Assembly: GCA_965276005.1 (NCBI GenBank)
Contig: OZ254962.1
Coordinates: 1,550,001-1,614,000, forward strand
From: G965232465 sp965276005
GTDB lineage: Bacteria; Pseudomonadota; Alphaproteobacteria; JAQWUY01
Reading direction: 5' to 3'
Length of the DNA: 64,000 bases
Position numbers and translations under genes: made by a program
The notes under the pieces: model-generated
What the model was told of the DNA's origin: nothing
Databases searched by the model: none
The model's input: only the letters and a program-made list of their open reading frames with translations
In this document: one piece after another, positions 17,501-27,800 of the stretch
Layout: every line of letters begins with the position of its first letter
Position numbering within the stretch: position 1 is the stretch's first letter

Positions 17501-20500
17501 ACCGGTAGTATTCCAAGCTACGGCTGTAGTACCATCATACACTCTATCAACTGACGAACCTACAATAGTCAATTTCTTTTTGACGATTTTGCCTTGCAAT
17601 CCATCTACAGTGTCACCGGCTGCCGCAACCTTTTCGGTATTACTTGACTCTATTTGTAGTACATAGTTGCCAGCAGCAGTACCCGATAGTGAAAGATCAC
17701 TAGCAGTGCCGATTTGGATTTGTTTGTTTTTGGGATCACCACTACTATCAAACTCAACATCTTTATTAGCATATGCGAAAGCACCAGAACCAATACTTAA
17801 TGTCAATTTAGGATTAGCACCACTAACATCAGCAGCTATCGCCCCTTTGGTGTTGTTGTTGCTATTATCGGCAGCGAAACCATCTTTGCCGTTATCGACC
17901 GTAACGGTAACACCCGTAGTTCCATCATACGCACGCTCTGCGGCTTTTAGTTCACTGCCATCCATTACTAGTACCCGTTGGGTGATTTTGCCATCGATGG
18001 TTGAGTCTGTGTTACTGGCACTGGTGATAGTACTTAACCGTATATCATTTTTGGGATTGTTATCCGCCGATTTTATGTACAGGTCATAGTTTTTACCATC
18101 GCCTGCGGTGTTTAATGTAATTTTGCTTACATCGGCGAATAACACATCTTTTTTACCGTTACCAGCGGCATTCACATTGGCATTGGCATATTTAAACGCC
18201 CCGGCACCAACGGTTAAGTTTACATTTTCGCCTGATATCACATTACCCGCAGCACTATCTCTATCAAAGAAACCGTCTCCGCCGTTTCCGGTTTTCAATT
18301 TTACATCGGCTTCTGTATCACCGTCATAAATTTGTTCGCCATCGTTACTAGCGACACCTTTTACCTGCAATTCGTCTAGGTTTAGGTATAGCTTACGCTT
18401 AGTGATTTCGCCTGTTAAGTTGTATCCACCTACTTTAAGCTCATAGCCATCCGTAATATCCGTGTAAGTAGTAGTACTATTTTTCACTTTCAAGTCATAG
18501 TTACCGGCTTTAGCACCTGTTAGTCCAATGGTACTTGCTTGATCCACATACACTTTCTTATTTGTACCTACATCTGCATCTCCACTTGCGTACTTAAACG
18601 ACCGACTGCCTACCGCTTGGTTAGCATTTGCCGCAAAGTCCAGTGCCACATCATCGCCAACGACTTTACCCTGAGAGCCAGCGACATAACCAGCCTGACC
18701 AGTCATATCAGTATCTGCAAACCCATCCTTATTATTACTTGAGTCTGACGGATCAGTTATTGGGTTTACCGTCACCTTTGCAGTTGCATCATATTCTCTG
18801 GTTACCGCCTTGAGCTCGACCACATCCAGAACTAATACCCTTGGCTTAATTATTGCCTCAAGACCTGAAAATGACACTCCAGAATCAATGACATAGTTTT
18901 TAGCATCAGCATTATCGGCATCGTTACTTTTAGAGACCTCAGGTGTTGACCCACTAGAGTAGGTTACTGCCTGTTTCTGTGCGTTACCACTACCATCCCT
19001 ACTAACATCGGCACTTGCAAAAGTGAATGCATTGTTGGCAAAAGAACCATCAATTTTCACCTTATCTCCGGAGATAACACCTTGCAATCCACTACCGCTC
19101 CATGACACAGTTGCCTTCCTGGTACCATCATAGAACTTGTCGCTTACTGTAAAAGCACTTGTGTCAATTGTCAATGTCTTTTTACGGATGGTCGCTGTCA
19201 TTCCAGGGATAGAAGCATCACTCTTTAGATCGCCCCCGCCATTAGCATCTTTAGCAAGTACTAATTTATAATTGCTCTCGTACCCTCCGCTTAATACAAA
19301 GGCACTAGCATCTTTGACTTGTATACTATCAGATCCGGCATTTTTGCTCGCCAATTTGAATGCTTTGCTTGTATCTACAGTTAAGGTTACAGACTCCCCT
19401 GATACTACATCCGAGTCATCAAATCCTTTCTTACCACTAATCTGTGTCACAGTTATATTGTCGGTCCCATCGTAAGTCCTTGCACTCCAATTGAAATGCC
19501 GATCATTACCAATCTTATGAACAAAAAGCAATTCCCTTTTTGTTATTGATGCGTCTGTTACATTTTGATAGGTTGCACTCAAACCGTGTACGGTTTTGCC
19601 ATTGCCATCTTTGAAGGCTAGACTACCAGATAAATCGTAGTTTAGAACCAGACCGGTACCTGCATCTTTTTGTTCGTTTGCAGATACAAAGCTTGTGGTT
19701 CCTGTTTTATAAAACTTACCGCTAAGCGATGCTGCATTTGTCAGATAGAATTTTTTGTGTCCGCCTGATGGTGAACCGCTTACTGCGAAGTCCAGACCGC
19801 CGGAGCCGCCGGATGCAACCTTCAGATTGTTGCTGGGTCCATCTTCGTTGCCGTCATACTGTTTGGTTTTTGTATTAGCGGTTACTTTTAGCTGAGCGGG
19901 ATTGAGAGTGTATACAAAGCCGCTTGCTACACCCTTAAGACCGCTGCTACCCCAAGCACTACCACCGTGTGACTTGTTAAATTCGACAAAATCATAGTTG
20001 GTTATGCCGCCCATAGTGTTATCATTGAAGTTTTTCGTCCATACCAAGTAACGCCCCAAAGCTGTGACCTTTAAAGCATCTTTGTCTGATTGGTTGGTAA
20101 ACTTGTCTGCTTTAAGTTCCAAAGAAACCCCTGATTTGGTAGCCTCGATTTGCCCACCGCTGCGGATGATAATTTCTTGGGTACCAACAGGATAACCTGA
20201 TACATAATCTTCATACACAATGCTAACCCGTTCGCCTTTCACTTTTCCGACGGTAACTGCACCAGTTCCATTTCTCCCGTATGCGGCGACTTGACCCTCA
20301 TCCGCTAGCATTTTGATAATCAAATCTTTACCAGCCTCTAGCTTTTTGGTGTTCGCAACAGTGACTACCCCATTGCCGGTTTCCCGTTCATTCAAAACAA
20401 GGCCTTGTTCCTTAGCAGCATTCGCTCTTAGTTCCAAACTGCCCTTGATGTCTATATCTTGGTTGACAAGAATCGATCTGCCGGCAATTAAGGTAAGTTT

Positions 20501-23500
20501 ACCGCTGCCACTATCAGCTACTATATCCACATTTATGGTAATATCGTTGTTGGCAGTAAGGATTACATTTGTACCCTTGTTTAGTTGGGCTTCATAAGCT
20601 GTCGAATCGTCTGTAGCAGCAGCAACGGTAATATCCATTAATTTCACACTGCCGTTGCCCTCTTCTGGTACCCCAACGGCCAACTTGGTGCCTGTATCAT
20701 CTAATGCCACAGCGTCACCGAAAACAGAACCATCGATCTTTCCATCAACCTTCTTCAACAGTTGTGGCATTACACGACCACCGACGCCAATGTGCCACTT
20801 TGATGTATCAATGGTATACAGATACACTGCTCCCGCTCCCTCCCCTTTATTAAGAGGGGCTGCACCCACAACCAATCTTGTGCCATCACCACTCAGAGCG
20901 ACACTCGCACCATATCGATGATCGTTGTTTACTGAACTGTGTGTAAGTTTCGTCACATAGTCTACACCACTTACCTTTCTCTGCGTATCATCATAATAAG
21001 TTTTCAATAGGTGTACTTCCCCTGGGTCACCATGACCGGTACGATCACCAACAACCAACTTTCGCCCATCACTGCTAAATGCCAGACTAGTACCAAAATG
21101 GCTATTATCGTCAATTGGGTGATCACCTCCATTTGCTTCTTTCCACTTGGTTAAGCCGCCCCAACCATAGGCTTTCTCAAGCTTTGCATATTTACCACCT
21201 GCGATAGTTAATGCTAAATGCTTTTTAGCCCATGGATCTGTCGAACTCGAAGCATCACCTGCAGTCTTCATGTTGAATAGATATACTGCTTGTTCATACT
21301 GTGCCCCGATAGCTATTTTCGTTTTATCATCACTTATGGCTATACTAGAACCAAACCAAGGATTTGACTTACTTCCAGGCAGTACAAGGCGATCGCCATT
21401 TGCAGAACCACCGTATTGAATCCGTGCCTTTCTTACAAGTGTACCCTGAATCTTAAACAGACTCACCTCACCTTTACCAGCACTACCACCGAAGCGAGCA
21501 CCGACAGCTAAGTACTCTCCATCACCACTCAGTGCTACACTGCTACCAAAATAATGGGCTTGATTATAATCAACTAAATTCACTGCACCCACAGAACCTC
21601 CCGATGACTCGATTTTAGCACCAGTGCCATGTTTAATGGTACGGTAATATGATACTGAAGTCGCCCATTTGCCACCACTCGAGTTTACGGTATACACATA
21701 TACCGCACCTTTATTACCATCAGTGTGTTCAGCTCCTATAGCAATCCTAGAGCCATCGTTACTCAACGCTACAGCACTACCGAAATGGTCGGCACTCGAA
21801 TTATCATTCGAAACAGACTGACCGCTTGCCGAATACGCCGCAATGGCTCGGATTTGTGATACCGCATCGCCCCAATCTACCTTTGGGGTTGTTCCAAGAA
21901 CAAGATTTTCCGGATCCAGCAAAATAACCCCATCGCCGGCTTTTACCCGGGCTAAGCCGAAGCTGTCGACTTCTTTCTTACCGGATATTTCCACCGCACC
22001 GCCGCCGGTCGCACCGGTGGCATCGATAGCCGCATAGTTATTGGTGGTGTTATCCGCCCACAAAATAGCCGTGCCGCCTTTACCTGATGCAGATGATACG
22101 ACTACATTTACGCCCGTACCTAATGAAGTTTTGCCAGCACTGACAAGAGAGCTGTTATCCGACCAACGGGTTACGAATAGGTCTTGGGTTTTCTTGTCTA
22201 GTTGGCTGGTTTTTGGGTCATACCCGCCGCCTTGAAACGCACCGCCCAGACGGATTCGTCCTCCTTGTGTGTTACCAGATGCAGATATGGTACCAGAAAA
22301 CAGACCGACCAAGCCGCCCTTGTTACTGATGTCGATATATCCGCCTTTGCCGTCCGTGCTGTCGGCTTTAAAGTCGATAGATCCCAATATTTTCGACCCA
22401 CCTTTGCCGGATAGTCCGCCGATAAACGACAGAGTCCCCCCAGCGGTGCGGCCAGACACATCGAAACTGGTGCCATCGGTTAGGTCTGCACCTTGTTGTA
22501 ACGATACTTTGATGGTACCGCCTGTGCCATTTTGTGATGCCGCAGAAAATTGACCATTGCCATCGATAGAATCCACATCGATATTGATAGTACCGGCATT
22601 GCCATAATCGGCATCAGCGGTGATTCGACCATTACCAAGAACCCCTAACGAACCGCCACTAATGGATATAACCCCGTCTGTGGAGGATACAGTGTTTGCA
22701 GATACTACGCCGCTTATGGAAATAGATTGGCGTAAAATATCCGCCGCATCGGCAACAGCTATGTCGATAAAGCCGCCCCGTGATTCGATAGTACCGCCTA
22801 AGTCGACAGTTTTAAACACTTTATTGCCTTGCGAATCGGTCAGATTTTCCCATTTGTCGGTTGGTACTTCGACCCGTAAGAAGTCGTTGTTGCCAAACGA
22901 CATAACGATCTTTTCACCGCCGGCAAAGCCTACTTTACCCACATGGGCACGGACAGTACCAGTGTTTTTCACTGCCCCACCTAGTAGGGCAACAAAACCA
23001 CCGTCATCGACGGCGATACTGCCCCGGTTGTCGACAACGCCATTTTGACCATTCTTGGTGAAGGTATAATCCCCGTTCATAAAGTCGTTGTTGTCGATGT
23101 CGAGAGTTGAGGCAACAAAATTGCCCGTATCAATAACCCCGTCTTTGGTAATCATAATACCATTGGGGTTGACTAAGAACACGCTACCATTAGCGTTAAT
23201 CTGTCCGGCGATTTCAGAAGTGAAATTCCCCGTTACACGATTTAAAGTTGCCGAATCACTAGCCGGCTGATTGAAGTTCACTGTGTTGCCTTTGCCCACA
23301 GAGAAGCTGTTCCAATCGATGACCGCCTTATCGGTACTCTGGTCGATATTTAGCGTATCGCCTTGTTGAGAAATGCTAGCACCCCCGTCAACGACCTGAC
23401 CTCCACTGGGAAGGTCGCCCGCATACGCAAAGCCACTAGACAACATACCAGCAGCATACAATGAGGACGCCACCATAAACACTTTTTTGCTATATTTCAT
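14522..23500 (-). CDS. Giant TPS-type exoprotein 1 (haemagglutinin-like, YDG/MBG repeats)
   Basis: The 2992-residue product begins MKYSKKVF after an AGGAGATG ribosome site; the open frame runs 115 codons further upstream without one. Residues 1-27 are a signal peptide. The filamentous-haemagglutinin/TPS secretion domain follows, with the NPNGI hallmark at 111-115. About 550-950 holds six FG-GAP-like blades (FGSSVALSGDG..LAVGA). About 1200-2670 holds a dozen YDG/MBG-type repeats marked by (R/K)xYDG. A poly-Gly then Gly/Ala-rich hydrophobic segment (about 2810-2875) precedes a roughly 110-residue C-terminal domain shared with exoproteins 2 and 3. It is presumably surface-exposed or secreted by a two-partner system, but no TpsB/FhaC gene is in the window. 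An adhesin role is inferred. Confidence 0.88.
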   Translation of the reverse strand: MKYSKKVFMVASSLYAAGMLSSGFAYAGDLPSGGQVVDGGASISQQGDTLNIDQSTDKAVIDWNSFSVGKGNTVNFNQPASDSATLNRVTGNFTSEIAGQINANGSVFLVNPNGIMITKDGVIDTGNFVASTLDIDNNDFMNGDYTFTKNGQNGVVDNRGSIAVDDGGFVALLGGAVKNTGTVRAHVGKVGFAGGEKIVMSFGNNDFLRVEVPTDKWENLTDSQGNKVFKTVDLGGTIESRGGFIDIAVADAADILRQSISISGVVSANTVSSTDGVISISGGSLGVLGNGRITADADYGNAGTINIDVDSIDGNGQFSAASQNGTGGTIKVSLQQGADLTDGTSFDVSGRTAGGTLSFIGGLSGKGGSKILGSIDFKADSTDGKGGYIDISNKGGLVGLFSGTISASGNTQGGRIRLGGAFQGGGYDPKTSQLDKKTQDLFVTRWSDNSSLVSAGKTSLGTGVNVVVSSASGKGGTAILWADNTTNNYAAIDATGATGGGAVEISGKKEVDSFGLARVKAGDGVILLDPENLVLGTTPKVDWGDAVSQIRAIAAYSASGQSVSNDNSSADHFGSAVALSNDGSRIAIGAEHTDGNKGAVYVYTVNSSGGKWATSVSYYRTIKHGTGAKIESSGGSVGAVNLVDYNQAHYFGSSVALSGDGEYLAVGARFGGSAGKGEVSLFKIQGTLVRKARIQYGGSANGDRLVLPGSKSNPWFGSSIAISDDKTKIAIGAQYEQAVYLFNMKTAGDASSSTDPWAKKHLALTIAGGKYAKLEKAYGWGGLTKWKEANGGDHPIDDNSHFGTSLAFSSDGRKLVVGDRTGHGDPGEVHLLKTYYDDTQRKVSGVDYVTKLTHSSVNNDHRYGASVALSGDGTRLVVGAAPLNKGEGAGAVYLYTIDTSKWHIGVGGRVMPQLLKKVDGKIDGSVFGDAVALDDTGTKLAVGVPEEGNGSVKLMDITVAAATDDSTAYEAQLNKGTNVILTANNDITINVDIVADSGSGKLTLIAGRSILVNQDIDIKGSLELRANAAKEQGLVLNERETGNGVVTVANTKKLEAGKDLIIKMLADEGQVAAYGRNGTGAVTVGKVKGERVSIVYEDYVSGYPVGTQEIIIRSGGQIEATKSGVSLELKADKFTNQSDKDALKVTALGRYLVWTKNFNDNTMGGITNYDFVEFNKSHGGSAWGSSGLKGVASGFVYTLNPAQLKVTANTKTKQYDGNEDGPSNNLKVASGGSGGLDFAVSGSPSGGHKKFYLTNAASLSGKFYKTGTTSFVSANEQKDAGTGLVLNYDLSGSLAFKDGNGKTVHGLSATYQNVTDASITKRELLFVHKIGNDRHFNWSARTYDGTDNITVTQISGKKGFDDSDVVSGESVTLTVDTSKAFKLASKNAGSDSIQVKDASAFVLSGGYESNYKLVLAKDANGGGDLKSDASIPGMTATIRKKTLTIDTSAFTVSDKFYDGTRKATVSWSGSGLQGVISGDKVKIDGSFANNAFTFASADVSRDGSGNAQKQAVTYSSGSTPEVSKSNDADNADAKNYVIDSGVSFSGLEAIIKPRVLVLDVVELKAVTREYDATAKVTVNPITDPSDSSNNKDGFADTDMTGQAGYVAGSQGKVVGDDVALDFAANANQAVGSRSFKYASGDADVGTNKKVYVDQASTIGLTGAKAGNYDLKVKNSTTTYTDITDGYELKVGGYNLTGEITKRKLYLNLDELQVKGVASNDGEQIYDGDTEADVKLKTGNGGDGFFDRDSAAGNVISGENVNLTVGAGAFKYANANVNAAGNGKKDVLFADVSKITLNTAGDGKNYDLYIKSADNNPKNDIRLSTITSASNTDSTIDGKITQRVLVMDGSELKAAERAYDGTTGVTVTVDNGKDGFAADNSNNNTKGAIAADVSGANPKLTLSIGSGAFAYANKDVEFDSSGDPKNKQIQIGTASDLSLSGTAAGNYVLQIESSNTEKVAAAGDTVDGLQGKIVKKKLTIVGSSVDRVYDGTTAVAWNTTGLTGWVSGEQYKTGNVLETLADIRQSSAALKGQATSADANSDADGNLLSGMSETAVSFASGNDLTLKDTAKYNNYELNAVASDTVRIKRRKLILDTSELVASDRTYDGSNVAVVALKSGVDSVTNLSYDGITNGQANNTGLLAGDRGKVLLNVASGAFVYANRNVALDDSGDAADKQIKVGTLALRNAPSADLVKNYELRIMPLSGSDKAAANGDDIKDLKSKITHRVLKLDGSELTATTRTYNGDKWVKVGLKSGQDSNSLAYDGFATKQDSDESGLVSADEGVVKLKIDNTESDSDASFLYASENVGSGKQIQIGKASSLVLEGVGNGNYVLQVIDTSDSLVSKADDVKVGGLTGTVDQKVLLLTADPTSRVYDGTANLAFTNVDVTGWVASEKAALDKDLATIMKSGSSTLTATADSKNVGNGRAVTFSGVALKETSGTYGNYQLTLDTTKTVNITKKTLTLTASPTSRVYNGDANLAFTGVSVTGWVSSEQAALDKDLATIMKSGSSTLTATADSENVGNDRAVTFSGVALKETVGTYGNYELALDTTKKVNITPKTLTLTADPTSRVYNGSTSLDYTNLSITGWVSGESGLSGNLSKTMKPDSVNKFAVTADSKNAGTRSVTFGGAVLKDDAGTYGNYRLTFDTTKTVNITRRFLVFKHDDYTVIDSLDTGAVVKVNGADGIVADVTKDKDAYGKDKYGYYSDLDLLGNTGLVSGDDGNVKLTLEAGAAAYGDKNLGNDKSIYVADKSKFKLEGAAAGNYRLSVQRNNLPSGTDRVAVDDGALIANLRGSVVGAGASGGSGGGQELGTPGGGGGGGGGGGAIVLVGAGVAAVASGVIPIAAVTGGAAAGAAGAAGAGAGAAGAGAGGAGAGALSVPVGSIESIFNTGIYAYLNGINMQAISHPLDLQPTQSTLASVFNTAQPSKVKYKVKYTTSYDLAFLANNIKAQKMVPVYELDEELYETIKQIFVQQSVPANETASIDTDDNSPA

Positions 23501-23669
23501 TACACATCTCCTAAATCTGTGAATGTACTTCCAGGCGAAACGCACCCATTGCATCCCGCATGTAGTTACCAATAACCATAAAATAAAAATTAATCTGCAC
23601 ACAAATATACACCACAGATAATACCCACATACCGCAGATAACACCGCATATACACCTGTGTACTGTTGC

Positions 23670-23698
23670 AATATACTATACATAAATATGGGTGTCAA
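23670..23698 (-). promoter_or_regulatory. Predicted promoter of giant exoprotein 1
   Basis: Minus-strand TTGACA (23698-23693), 17-base spacer, TATATT (23675-23670). The leader shares GTACACAGGTGTATATGCGG with that of exoprotein 3. The remaining spacer to 23994 is AT-rich with an A-run and holds nothing else I can support. Confidence 0.7.
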
Positions 23699-23994
23699 GC
23701 AGAAATTTACAAAAAAATGTAAAAAAATTTCGAAAAAATGCGAAAAAAAAAAAAACTTTGCCTTTGTGGGGGGCGTTATCCCATTGTTTTTAAAGGATAA
23801 TATTATGTCGAATATTATGAAAAAAAATTTTGTCCGCCCGCACAATTTTTTTATACTTGTATTTTATCTATGTTTATAAGATATATTTTAAAGGTATTTG
23901 GGGGAATACAACCTTTGTGTGTGCGGATTGTGGGTGTTATGCCCCCACCCTTTCGAATCGAAGTGTTGGACGGTTGCGGGATATGGTGTTACAT

Positions 23995-24567
23995 TTAGTT
24001 TAGTAGTTTTGTGGTAATAAACTGCATCAGCGGGTATAATAACACAATACTGGTTACAATAGCACCAATGGAAGTGTACATGGCAATTTTAATGTCTTTG
24101 CGGACATGTTCGATGTCCGCCCGTACACGGTCGAATTCCGCCTTAGTATCCGCCCGCATGCGTTCAAATTCCGCATTAGTATCCGCCCGTAAACGGTCGA
24201 TTTCTTTGTGAATATTGGCGATTTCTTTGTGAATAGCATCGATTTCTTTGTGAATAGCGTCAAATTCCGCTTTAGTATCCGCCCGTAAAAGGTCAATTTC
24301 CCTGTGAATATCGGCAATTTCTTTGTGGATAGCGTCAATTTCCCTGTGAATATCGGCAATTTCTTTGTGGATATCGGCGATGTCTTTGTGAATAGCTTCA
24401 ATGTCTTTGCGAACATCTTCTATATCAGATTTTGTTGCCAAATTGTATTTAAGCAAACTCATATAGTCTTCGACTACGAGATTCGCCCATACCTCCGGCA
24501 TGCCGGCAACTACATAACGCCTTACCATAAAATGTGCATCAAATGACGCGGCAGCCTGCTGTTCCAT
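23995..24567 (-). CDS. Coiled-coil, membrane-anchored protein (DUF1640-like)
   Basis: A protein of about 190 residues. The N-terminal 40 residues (VRRYVVAGMPEVWANLVVEDYMSLLKYNLATKSDI) match the small neighbour 24597-24785. They are followed by a long heptad-type coiled coil built from near-repeats of (D/A)IHKEI and RADTKAEF, and a C-terminal membrane helix (IAMYTSIGAIVTSIVLLYPLMQF). The layout recalls DUF1640/CCDC90-like proteins, which are membrane-tethered coiled coils. I start at the ATG at 24567, with AAGGAC upstream; a GTG at 24585 is also open. It lies between two giant exoprotein genes on the same strand and may be linked to them functionally, but this is only positional. Confidence 0.7.
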   Translation of the reverse strand: MEQQAAASFDAHFMVRRYVVAGMPEVWANLVVEDYMSLLKYNLATKSDIEDVRKDIEAIHKDIADIHKEIADIHREIDAIHKEIADIHREIDLLRADTKAEFDAIHKEIDAIHKEIANIHKEIDRLRADTNAEFERMRADTKAEFDRVRADIEHVRKDIKIAMYTSIGAIVTSIVLLYPLMQFITTKLLN

Positions 24568-24596
24568 CGTTTTGTCCTTAAACACAATTTAAAAAG

Positions 24597-24785
24597 TTAA
24601 CGGCGATTATCATCCATTTTCTCGAATTTTGCGAAGGTTCCTCCTCGTTTCTCCACAATGTATTTGAAAGCCCTGAAATAATCTTCGACTATAAGCTCCG
24701 CTAGTTCCTCCGGCATGCCGGCAGCTATGTAGCGCTTTACCATGCGGTGGGTGTCAGGTATAAATATTTCTTCGTGTTGTTCCAT
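24597..24785 (-). CDS. Small paralogue of the coiled-coil protein's head
   Basis: A 62-residue protein beginning MEQHEEIF after GAGGAGAA. Residues 15-50 (MVKRYIAAGMPEELAELIVEDYFRAFKYIV) match the head of the neighbouring 24567-23995 product, but the coiled coil and membrane helix are missing. It ends in a Lys/Arg-rich tail. It lies 29 bases upstream of that gene and 78 bases downstream of exoprotein 2, so it is probably co-transcribed. Function unknown; it may dimerise with the larger paralogue. Confidence 0.6.
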   Translation of the reverse strand: MEQHEEIFIPDTHRMVKRYIAAGMPEELAELIVEDYFRAFKYIVEKRGGTFAKFEKMDDNRR

Positions 24786-24863
24786 AGGTATTCTCCTCAA
24801 ATGGAACTATAACATGATGTGTTGGCATAAGCAAGCATAAAAATATATAATTTGTATATGGCA

Positions 24864-27800
24864 CTATATGAATATGCGTTTCAGGGTTTCGTACGCTTTT
24901 TCATCCGATTCGTATAACGGCAAAACCTTTTGTGCCTTGATGTTACTTGCCAATAACACCATGTCGTATGTGGCAGTGTACTTTACCCCATATCTTAATT
25001 TTGACGGTTGGACAGTGTCAAATACAGTTTGTAGCGGCGGTCGATATATCGCCCGCATGTGAATGCCACTCAAATAGGCGTATATGCCGGCGTTAAAGAT
25101 GTTGTCGATACTGGACACAGCGAATCGCCTCTCTGGGGCATTGTCGCTGTTGCCCGTTAGCAGCTTAGCCGCCAACAATACGACACCCGCAGTGGCAGCG
25201 GTCGTAACGGTCACAGCGGGCGTACCACCGCTGCTGCTGCCGCCGTTATAGGTTTGTGTTAGTGTCAATCGGCTGTCGCCGGATGACATGTCTGGGTCGA
25301 CCTTGTATACGAAGCCGGAGTTGTCTTTGAAGTATCCAGAACTTGCGGTGGTGTTAGATTGAAAATCACCGCCGTAAATATCGTATCTTTTGCTGAATTG
25401 GTTAAAACTGTAATTGCGTATGCCGCTTAAAGTGTTATCGATAGGGGTTTTTGTCCATACCAAATACCGCCCTTTGGTGCCAGTTGTGTCATCGATGGTT
25501 AGGGCGGATCTGTGCGATCGATTGGTGAATATGTCCGCCGCTAATTCGATGGCGACTTCGCCTTTGTCTAAGTCGCCTGTGGCGGTTATTTGCCCGCCAC
25601 TCTGAATGATAATTTGCGAATCGGCTGTGGGGGTGGTTGTCCCCCAGTGGACAATGCTGACCCGTTTTCCGTCCACTTTCCAGACGGTGATTGTGCCGGT
25701 TTGGGTTTTGTCGACAGTGCCGCCGCTTTTGCCCGTCAACATCTTAATACGGACGACACCAACGCCCCCCGATAGGGTTTTGCCTTTGGCAACAGTAATG
25801 TGTGCCTTGCCCGCATCCCGATCTTTTAACAGCAGGTGCCTATCGCCATTGTCCGCATACCCCTTAATATCAGCGGTGGTATTCGCCGTCATCGCCAGCC
25901 CACCCCTGATTTTTACATCCCCATTAACAATAATCGACCGCCCCGCCACTAAGGAAAGCCGCCCCATGCCCTTTGTGGTGATTATGTCCGTGTCGATGGT
26001 AATGTCGTTGCTGGCAACAATTTTTATGTATGTGCCGGATTGCAGTTTTTGTTCGATGACGGCGGCGTCCGCTTCGGCTAAATCTAGTAAATATATGCCG
26101 CCTTCGTTGGCGAATGTGCCTTTTGTCGCCGGTGCCCCAACCACTAAATTACGCCCATCGCCCGTTAGGGCAACCGCCCCGCCAAATTTTCCCGGCTGAG
26201 TAAACGACATCCCCGCACCCTGTGCTATTTTCGGGTGGGCATCGACCAAATCTCCCCTTAAATCAAATACATACACCGCACCGTACGGATGATCCCCCGA
26301 ACTGCCGCCAGTGTCGTCGCCATAGGCACCTACTACCAACCTGCCGCCATCGTTGCTTAGGGCAACAGAGCTGCCAAAGTAATCGGCAACCGATAGGGAA
26401 ATGCCCTCGATGCCATCGTAAATGGATCGTCTTAGTTTTATCTGTGTGCCCCAGCGGGCATCAGAATTGCTTTTCTGTACATCAAATATGTACACCTTGC
26501 CCCTGTAGTGTGCATATCCTAACGCCCCGACCACTAGCTTCGACCCGTTATCATTTAACGCAACAGAAGTGCCGAATCGCTCGTCATTGTGTAACGACAG
26601 TGCAGTACCTCCCTTGTTATGACCGTATGTTTGGGACAGAGTAAATGTGTTCGACCGATTGAGTGTATATAACTTTACAAGCCCCCGATTGTGTCCCCCT
26701 GTGTTGTTAAACGGCACCCCGACCGCTAACTTAGTGCCATCGCCACTCAGGGCAAGCGATTCGCCAAAATATCCAGTAGTTGTGGAGACAAGCTTGCTGA
26801 GTTGGGATACTTCTTTGCCCCATAAGCTGCCGCCTATGTTTAACAAATACACCGCCCCATAATCTTTGCCCCCCGCATCGTCATACGGGGCACCTACCAC
26901 CAATTTATGCCCGTCTTTGCTTAGTGCTACGGACGATCCGAATCTGTCTATGTTCGACAGCGATACACCGTTGCCATGTGCGATTTTTGCCGTGTAATAT
27001 ATGCTGTCGCCAAAAGTGTCGCCGCCGCTTAATTCAAATAAATACACCGCCCCCCGATTGGTGCCGCCGGTGTCGTTAAATTTTGCCCCTACCGCCAGTT
27101 TTGTACCGTCATCACTCAGGGCAACGGACGATCCGAATCCCTCGTTGTCAGTAAGGGAAAGGTTTTGTTTGGCAAATACTTTGTCCGTTTGATGTACAGC
27201 ACTGCCCCATGTGATACCGCCAACAGTAAATGTATATACCGCCCCCGGATATACCCGATTTACCGCATAATACGGCAAGCCTACGACCAATTGAGAGCCA
27301 TCACCGTTAAACGCCACCGCCATACCAAATTCATCGTTATCCGATAAATGTACACCCGCATTGTGGGCAATTTTAGCCGCTTGGGTGACCCTGTTGCCCC
27401 ACAGATCCCGCTTACCTTCGAGGGCAAACAAGTATACTGCCCCCCGATTGGTACCGCCCGTATCATCATTATACGCCCCCACCGCCAATTTAGTACCATC
27501 GTTACTCAGGGCAATGCTGCCCCCAAACGCATCATTCATATGTAGGGTAACCCCTAATCCGTTGACTATTGTGGTGATGCGGACAGCGGCACTGCCCCAT
27601 GTGTCGCCAGAACCATCGACCAAAAACAAATATACCGCCCCAGTCGTGCCACCGTTATTGCCGCCATCAGCACCTACCGCCAGTTTCGACCCATCGGCAT
27701 TAAGAGCAACAGATTGCCCAAAATTGGCATACGAAACCAACGACAAATTCTTGTAAATCTTGCTGTTTTGTCGGACATTAAACCCCCATTTAGAACCGCT

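Noticed and set aside
23501..23845. 115-codon N-terminal extension of exoprotein 1
   Set aside because: It runs across the predicted promoter and leader, while a perfect ribosome site and signal peptide start at 23500; copy 3 starts the same way.
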